NCBI GenBank assembly: GCA_014804225.1
Contig: JAAVAF010000056.1
Span: 1 to 8,143, forward strand
Direction of reading: 5' to 3'
Length of the DNA: 8,143 nt
Origin: Lachnospiraceae bacterium
Lineage (GTDB): Bacteria; Bacillota; Clostridia; Lachnospirales; Lachnospiraceae
Of the stretch, positions 5,483-8,143 are shown piece by piece. The stretch's first letter is position 1. Each line of letters starts with the position of its first letter. The notes beneath the pieces were generated by a model. The model saw nothing but the letters and a program-made list of their open reading frames with translations, had not been told where the DNA came from and made no database searches. Made by a program: the position numbers and the translations under genes.

Positions 5483-6076
5483 ATGGCAAAACTCTATTTT
5501 TATTACGGTGCGATGAACAGCTCAAAGACGGCCAATGCGCTCATGACGCATTTCAATTATGAAGAGGTCGGGCAGAACGCATTGCTTTGCAAGACCGAAA
5601 CCGATACAAGGGATGGAGCGCGTGTCATACGTTCGAGGATTGGGCTTGAAATGGAGTGCATTTTTTTGTCGGAGCTGATAGAGATGCCCGAGGAGGAAAT
5701 CAAAAAATATGACTGCGTCATCGTTGATGAAGTACAGTTTGCGACGAGAGAGCAGGTGGATTTTTTGTCCGATATTGTGGACTTTATGGATGTGCCTGTG
5801 GTGTGCTATGGGCTGCGCGCGGATTTTCAAAATAATCTTTTTCCAGGGAGCGAACGTTTGATTACCATAGCAGATACGATACAGGAGATTAAAACGGTTT
5901 GCTGGTGCGGCAAAAAAGCGACAGCAAACGCGCGATTTAACGAAAACGGAATCATACGCGACGGAGAACAGGTGTTCCTAGGGGCGAACGACAGTTATGT
6001 CGCACTTTGCAGAAAGCATTTTAAAATGGGGCAATTGGGTCCCGATATAACAGATTCGTACGAAGAAAGGAAATAG
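5483..6076 (+). CDS. tdk: Thymidine kinase
   Basis: It phosphorylates thymidine (and deoxyuridine) with ATP in the pyrimidine salvage pathway, in the cytoplasm. The 197-residue length fits a type II (TK1-like) enzyme. Motifs are the P-loop YGAMNSSKT (8-16), the Walker B/catalytic DEVQF (82-86, with Glu83 as general base), the thymidine-side YGLRADFQNNLFPGS (109-123), and a zinc site made by C140, C142, C176 and H179. Start 5483 has AGGAGG at 5468-5473, 9 bases away. An upstream open frame reaching back through the tRNA-Leu gene is not coding. No clear promoter fits in the 51 bp after tRNA-Leu, so expression may come from terminator read-through or a promoter I cannot see. An antiporter gene follows after 8 bp. 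Confidence 0.96.
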   Translation: MAKLYFYYGAMNSSKTANALMTHFNYEEVGQNALLCKTETDTRDGARVIRSRIGLEMECIFLSELIEMPEEEIKKYDCVIVDEVQFATREQVDFLSDIVDFMDVPVVCYGLRADFQNNLFPGSERLITIADTIQEIKTVCWCGKKATANARFNENGIIRDGEQVFLGANDSYVALCRKHFKMGQLGPDITDSYEERK

Positions 6077-6084
6077 TTATTGAA

Positions 6085-7053
6085 ATGGGTATTGTTTTGC
6101 AATTTGTCCTGCTCGTAGTAGGATTTGTACTTTTGATGAAAGGCGCGGACTGGTTTGTCGACGGCGCTTCAAAGATAGCGGACAAGTTTGGCATTCCGCA
6201 CATTGTAATCGGTTTGACAATCGTTGCATTTGGAACAAGTGCGCCCGAGGCGGCGGTAAGCATCAGCGCCGCATTAAAAGGAAGCGTGGATTTGGCGATC
6301 AGTAACGTACTTGGCAGCAATATTATGAATGTGTTGTTGATACTGGGACTTTCCTCAATCATTTATCCTCTTGCGGTAAAAAAGTCGGCGATTAAATTTG
6401 ACATACCGTTTGTATTTGCGGTATCTGTACTGATGCTGGTCTGTGGTGCGATAGACGGGAATGTTGGAAGGATTGACGGACTGATTTTTTGGGTACTGTT
6501 GGTTGGATATATCATTTATATGATACGGCTCACAAAAAAGAGTCAGGAATCAGACGAAGATTTTGAGCCGGCGGACGATAATGACAAGATTTGGAAACTT
6601 TTGCTCTTAATTATTGTGGGCGGTGTAATGATTGTTGCGGGCTCTAACGTAACGGTAGATGCAGCGTCAAACATTGCAACGGAATTTGGAATGGATGATC
6701 GGTTAATCGGTTTAACGATTGTGGCGTTCGGAACTTCGCTTCCCGAGCTTGTGACATCTTGTATTGCCGCAAAGAAAAAAGAAACGGATATTGCAGTTGG
6801 AAATATCGTAGGTTCCAACTTGTTTAATATTCTGTTTGTGCTTGGAACAAGCGCCGTAATCACACCGATTGAATACAAATCCGATTTTATTTTTGATAAT
6901 GTCGTAGCAATACTCGTAATGGTCGTTTTGTGGTTGTTTGTATTTAGAAAACAGAAATTAAGTCGCGCGGGTGGTGTGATCATGCTTGTACTTTATGCCG
7001 CTTATTTTGTAAATTTGCTGTATCAGGCGTTGAATCCCGCAGCGATACAATAA
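6085..7053 (+). CDS. Calcium/sodium antiporter, CaCA superfamily (YrbG-like)
   Basis: This 322-residue membrane protein has about ten hydrophobic segments arranged as two inverted halves. The two alpha repeats are clear. GLTIVAFGTSAPE (43-55) with VLGSNIMN (75-82) is matched by GLTIVAFGTSLPE (209-221) with IVGSNLFN (241-248). The Glu residues E55 and E221 are the expected ion-binding residues. A strongly acidic cytoplasmic loop (about 153-168, SQESDEDFEPADDNDK) joins the halves. The family exchanges Ca2+ (or other cations) for Na+ or H+; the exact ions are not determined by sequence. It starts 8 bp after tdk, so co-transcription is likely, although the functions are unrelated. AAAGGA at 6066-6071 is 13 bases from the ATG, a somewhat long gap. 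Transcription ends at the hairpin at 7069-7112. Confidence 0.95.
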   Translation: MGIVLQFVLLVVGFVLLMKGADWFVDGASKIADKFGIPHIVIGLTIVAFGTSAPEAAVSISAALKGSVDLAISNVLGSNIMNVLLILGLSSIIYPLAVKKSAIKFDIPFVFAVSVLMLVCGAIDGNVGRIDGLIFWVLLVGYIIYMIRLTKKSQESDEDFEPADDNDKIWKLLLLIIVGGVMIVAGSNVTVDAASNIATEFGMDDRLIGLTIVAFGTSLPELVTSCIAAKKKETDIAVGNIVGSNLFNILFVLGTSAVITPIEYKSDFIFDNVVAILVMVVLWLFVFRKQKLSRAGGVIMLVLYAAYFVNLLYQALNPAAIQ

Positions 7054-7068
7054 AAAGATAGAAGAAAT

Positions 7069-7112
7069 AAAAAAGATAGGAACCTTCGAAGAACGAAAGT
7101 CCTATCTTTTTT
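7069..7112. terminator. Bidirectional intrinsic terminator between convergent genes
   Basis: AAAAAAGATAGGA (7069-7081) and TCCTATCTTTTTT (7100-7112) pair perfectly over 13 bp. After a bulged A and one mismatch, an inner TTCG/CGAA stem continues, with loop AAGAA (7089-7093). Six T residues end the right arm on the plus strand and six A residues begin the left arm. It can therefore stop the antiporter transcript from the left and the CYTH gene transcript from the right (its stop is at 7127). Confidence 0.9.
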
Positions 7113-7126
7113 CATGTGAAATCCAA

Positions 7127-7630
7127 TCAAAACACTTGTTTGGACATATTCGAATTGTGATATTTTGGATCAAGCGTCACATCTTCGTCAAACCATGCGG
7201 GAGGGATAAAAGCATCTGCTGTCTGTTCGTTCGGAAATTCCACCTCCGCCATGATAAGCGGTGCAAAAGGCGGAGCAAAAATGTCAAGTTCAATGTTTAG
7301 TGAAATTTCATCATCAAGTTTAAAACCGTCCGAAAAACTTGGATTTTCAAGCGGTATCACATATCTTTTCTTTGATATGATATTACCGTCCGCTTTTTCC
7401 AGAAGATGTTGGTATGATGATTCATCCAATGGAAGATTGTATTCCGTGCGTGCCATCATGCCGCTTCCTTTGTAGGTGAGCGTGTATTTGTCGTTGGATT
7501 TTCGCACGCGAATCACAGGAGCCGTGTTTAGGTATGCCTGTTCAATTACCTTGCAAGGATAGGCATCAAGGTTTTCGGGCAGCGCTTTTATTGTATATTT
7601 TTTTTCAATTTCCATATTTTCCATTTTCAC
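7127..7630 (-). CDS. CYTH-domain triphosphate tunnel metalloenzyme family protein
   Basis: A cytoplasmic protein of about 167 residues with the CYTH fold, whose members hydrolyse inorganic or organic triphosphates or cyclise ATP with divalent metals. Seen are the N-terminal E-x-E-x-K signature (EIEKKY), the basic pairs RVRK and KYTLTYKG, KKRY, alternating acidic strand residues (NIELD, AEVEFP), and the family's C-terminal EDVTLDPKYHNSNM. Substrate cannot be assigned; inorganic triphosphatase is the cautious guess. The start is uncertain: GTG at 7630 has GGAG 6 bases upstream, while ATG 7642, 7624 and 7615 are also in frame; ATG 7615 would begin right at the family motif. It is 3' of a CmpB-like membrane gene on the same strand and probably shares its transcript. 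Confidence 0.88.
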   Translation of the reverse strand: MKMENMEIEKKYTIKALPENLDAYPCKVIEQAYLNTAPVIRVRKSNDKYTLTYKGSGMMARTEYNLPLDESSYQHLLEKADGNIISKKRYVIPLENPSFSDGFKLDDEISLNIELDIFAPPFAPLIMAEVEFPNEQTADAFIPPAWFDEDVTLDPKYHNSNMSKQVF

Positions 7631-7673
7631 TAAAATCTCCATTTCCGGTTTTTGTAATAAAAAGACTTTAAAA

Positions 7674-8143
7674 TCATGGTAATCCCTTTAGAAAGAAATT
7701 ACAAGTAATATTTGCGCCGGAATTGGGACGGATGCTCGCATATGCAGCGTCTGTTGTAAAAATCAGGATTAGGATAATGGATAGCATAACGCGCGCGCCG
7801 ATTGTCATTCTATGGTAATATTTATTAAAAATGGGTTGAAACAGACAGATAATAAACACACCACCAATTCCAAATCCAATACTGCATAAAAGGCAGATTT
7901 TACCCTCCACATTCAGAAATTGGAGGCTGTAATCCCACCAGCGCACATTCCATCTGCGCTCAAGAAATGTGGCGGTAAGATATTCCAACAGTGTACAGAC
8001 AACCGCGGAAAAAGCAAATACCCAAATGGGCTGTTTTCTGTTAGCACGTAAAAAAATAACCAAGATCAGTCCACCGATTCCGTAGACGGGAAGATATGGA
8101 CCATAGTACACGCCACGGTTTACAAAACCGCCGCTTGTGAAAC
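7674..8143 (-). CDS. CmpB-like multi-pass membrane protein, putative ABC-transporter type IV family (partial)
   Basis: The reading frame stays open to the right edge, so the N-terminus is missing. The visible part of about 156 residues includes GGFVNRGVYYGPYLPVYGIG near the edge. With WWDYS, NVEGKICL and an FGIGG stretch, this resembles the CmpB family (Pfam PF06541, putative ABC-transporter type IV). Four hydrophobic segments are visible; the last one, ILILIFTTDAAYASI, lies near the C-terminus. A GTG at 8111 could be mistaken for the start, but the conserved FVNRG motif lies upstream of it. Despite the family name no ATP-binding motif is present and transport is unproven. The gap to the downstream CYTH gene is 31-43 bp depending on its start, and no terminator lies between. 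Confidence 0.85.
   Translation of the reverse strand, partial: FTSGGFVNRGVYYGPYLPVYGIGGLILVIFLRANRKQPIWVFAFSAVVCTLLEYLTATFLERRWNVRWWDYSLQFLNVEGKICLLCSIGFGIGGVFIICLFQPIFNKYYHRMTIGARVMLSIILILIFTTDAAYASIRPNSGANITCNFFLKGLP

Noticed and set aside
6207..6830. DNA repeat within the antiporter gene as a duplication or recombination site
   Set aside because: The similarity is the normal alpha-repeat structure of CaCA antiporters and is diverged at nucleotide level.
8109..8111. GTG at 8111 as the start of the CmpB-like gene
   Set aside because: The frame stays open upstream and encodes the conserved FVNRG motif, so the gene continues beyond the window.

Overview
The window looks like chromosomal DNA from a low-to-mid GC Gram-positive of the class Clostridia, most likely a member of the Lachnospiraceae. 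The reasons are strong AGGAGG-type ribosome binding sites, tRNA genes without an encoded CCA end, and the gene order HTH-ACT regulator, homoserine dehydrogenase, aspartate kinase. The taxonomic call rests on recalled resemblance of the proteins and was not checked by a search.

Left part (1-443): the tail of a tRNA gene (probably Arg), then tRNA-His, tRNA-Gln and tRNA-Lys in tandem, closed by an intrinsic terminator. A 37-bp tandem repeat with an internal hairpin follows and runs up to a small two-helix membrane protein of unknown function (444-791).

Central part (788-5297): a four-gene cluster of the aspartate amino-acid family. An extended -10 promoter is flanked by a perfect 11-bp inverted repeat. 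It precedes a small HTH-ACT protein resembling PheB/ThrR, then homoserine dehydrogenase, aspartate kinase and a MATE-family exporter. Gaps are 12, 36 and 15 bp, so all four are probably co-transcribed. The likely logic is that the HTH-ACT protein senses an end product (threonine is the leading guess) and represses its own operon through the palindrome. Hom and the aspartate kinase supply the pathway, and the exporter may relieve excess product.

Right-central part (5294-7112): a tRNA-Leu(TAG) gene whose -35 box overlaps the MATE stop codon. It has a hairpin at the predicted transcript start and its own terminator. Thymidine kinase (tdk) begins immediately after that terminator, followed by a calcium/sodium antiporter of the CaCA superfamily. 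A long bidirectional terminator ends this block.

Right edge (7127-8143, minus strand): a CYTH-domain triphosphate tunnel protein, and upstream of it a CmpB-like multi-pass membrane protein that runs off the end of the window. No mobile element, CRISPR array or phage gene is visible. The most interesting signals are regulatory: the palindrome at 797-836, the tandem repeat at 331-410, and the tRNA-Leu terminator placed directly in front of tdk.
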